A stretch of 6,872 nucleotides of DNA from Acidobacteriota bacterium (GTDB lineage Bacteria; Acidobacteriota; Terriglobia; Versatilivoradales; Versatilivoraceae): positions 1-6,872 of the forward strand of contig JAPOZE010000641.1 in the NCBI GenBank assembly GCA_026706225.1, read 5' to 3'. The notes under the pieces were generated by a model, which saw only the letters and a list, made by a program, of their open reading frames with translations, was not told the DNA's origin and did no database searches. The position numbers were made by a program, and so were the translations under genes. Shown one piece after another: positions 5,969-6,872 of the stretch (positions are counted from its first letter, which is position 1; each line of letters opens with the position of its first letter).

Positions 5969-6872
5969 TTGACCATTCGATCCTTGTCAATGACGGCTCT
6001 CCTGTGCCTCGCCTTCTTCGCCATGATCATTCAACCCATGGCCCGGGCCGCGTCCATCAAGGTCATCCTGGACTCCGACCTGGGCTCAGACGTCGACGAC
6101 GCCTTTGCCGTGGCGCTGCTGCTGGCCAGTCCGGAGCTGGAGATTTTGGGGATCACCCTGGGACACGGCCAAACCGGCAAGAGAGGGCGCCTGGCCTGTC
6201 GCCTCCTCTATGAAACCGGGCGCGAGGACATCCCGGTGGCCTTGGGCAGACCGACCCCCCTGGTGGTGGGTCATCCCGAAATCACCGAGCCCGATCCCGG
6301 GCAGTTTTCCTGGGCCGAGGGATTTTCAGCGCTTGAACCGATCGACACACCGGCTGTCGACTTCATGGCCGACCAACTGCGCCGGCACCCTGGGCAGATC
6401 ACCTTGATATCGGTCGGTCCCGTATCCAACCTGGCCGACCTGATTACAGAGGACCCGGAGGCGTTGCAACTGGCCAAAGGGGTCTACTCCATGTTGGGTT
6501 CCTTCTACCTGGGATACGGCAGCAGCCCCGTGCCTTCGGCCGAGTGGAACGTCCGGGCCGATATCCCCTCGGCTCGCAGCCTGTCGTCCTCAAACGTGCC
6601 GATCACCTACGCCGGGCTGGATGTCACGGCTTTTGTCGAGTTGAAGGCCGAGCAATGTCAGGCCCTCTGGTCCCACGGCTCCCCGCTTACCGACGCGCTC
6701 GAGGCCCTCTACCGGCTCTGGGGGCGGGAAACACCCATCCTCTTCGACCCCGTCCCCATCGGCATGGTGCTGTGGCCGGAGCTGTTCCGCACCCGCGCCG
6801 CCCACGTCCGCACCACTGCGGAGGGATTCACGGTCATCGACGAAAGCCGGCCGCCCAACAGCCGGGTGGCCA
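5969..6872 (+). CDS. exported nucleoside hydrolase-family protein (3' truncated)
   Basis: A member of the inosine-uridine nucleoside N-ribohydrolase family (COG1957), which hydrolyses the N-glycosidic bond of ribosides using a bound Ca2+. 301 codons are visible and the frame runs off the window. Residues 1-27 form a signal peptide: MTIRS, a hydrophobic core at 10-21, and cleavage after A25-R26-A27, so it acts outside the cytoplasm. The metal-binding Asp cluster is D35-S-D37-L-G-S-D41-V-D43-D44. Other family blocks are VGPVSNLADL (149-158), E192-W-N194...D198 (the ExN substrate motif) and GLDVT (216-220). The loop that is usually HDP reads F259-D260-P261, and the usual MGG reads M175-L-G177-S. 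The catalytic Asp set is present, but the leaving-group His is absent, so the substrate may differ from classical nucleosides. The TTG start is supported by a strong ribosome binding site. It lies 60 bp after the transporter gene on the same strand, probably in the same operon. Confidence 0.85.
   Translation, partial: MTIRSLSMTALLCLAFFAMIIQPMARAASIKVILDSDLGSDVDDAFAVALLLASPELEILGITLGHGQTGKRGRLACRLLYETGREDIPVALGRPTPLVVGHPEITEPDPGQFSWAEGFSALEPIDTPAVDFMADQLRRHPGQITLISVGPVSNLADLITEDPEALQLAKGVYSMLGSFYLGYGSSPVPSAEWNVRADIPSARSLSSSNVPITYAGLDVTAFVELKAEQCQALWSHGSPLTDALEALYRLWGRETPILFDPVPIGMVLWPELFRTRAAHVRTTAEGFTVIDESRPPNSRVA

Noticed and set aside
5434..6213. A 259-codon plus-strand frame spanning the end of the transporter and the start of the hydrolase
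   Set aside because: It runs out of frame through two genes with clear family motifs and has low-complexity Arg/Gly/Pro/His composition.

Overview
This is a GC-rich bacterial chromosomal segment with four protein genes in two divergent pairs. I see no insertion sequence, phage gene, CRISPR array, tRNA or rRNA. The lineage cannot be fixed from sequence alone. The 291-residue exported protein has a C-terminal half of a style I associate with Acidobacteriota genomes (an acidic or glycine-rich 'GLLGSLKKG' stretch, then 'LEQ', then 'G-LWFP', ending in 'SDYR'). Together with the GC-rich coding and the exported nucleoside hydrolase, this makes an acidobacterial or similar environmental bacterium my weak first guess.

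Left arm (minus strand, transcribed leftward). An exported protein of unknown function, probably a lipoprotein (3051-3926), is followed by a complete aconitase A gene, acnA (238-2934), about 116 bp downstream. The gap holds a good sigma-70-type promoter with a perfect TTGACA box, so acnA very likely has its own transcription start. A 9-bp direct repeat spaced 32 bp apart overlaps this promoter and is a candidate operator. Beyond the acnA stop codon are two short perfect palindromes and no convincing gene up to the window edge.

Centre (3927-4123). The divergent intergenic region carries a TATAAT box so close to the lipoprotein ATG that its transcript could be leaderless. It also holds a small hairpin and a doubtful 42-codon open frame whose stop overlaps the start of the transporter gene.

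Right arm (plus strand). An SLC13/DASS-type anion transporter with two RCK_C (TrkA_C) regulatory domains inserted between its membrane halves (4124-5908) is followed 60 bp later by an exported nucleoside hydrolase-family protein (5969 to the window end, 3' truncated). The hydrolase starts with TTG behind a strong ribosome binding site. The two may form an operon: an exported enzyme that cleaves a riboside, next to an anion permease with cytoplasmic ligand-sensing domains. The link is positional only, and the substrate of neither protein can be read from the sequence.

Overall this looks like ordinary housekeeping and transport content. I found no strong evidence for a new biological system. 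The points most worth checking are the non-canonical catalytic loops of the hydrolase, the repeat-flanked acnA promoter, and the possible leaderless or coupled starts in the divergent region.
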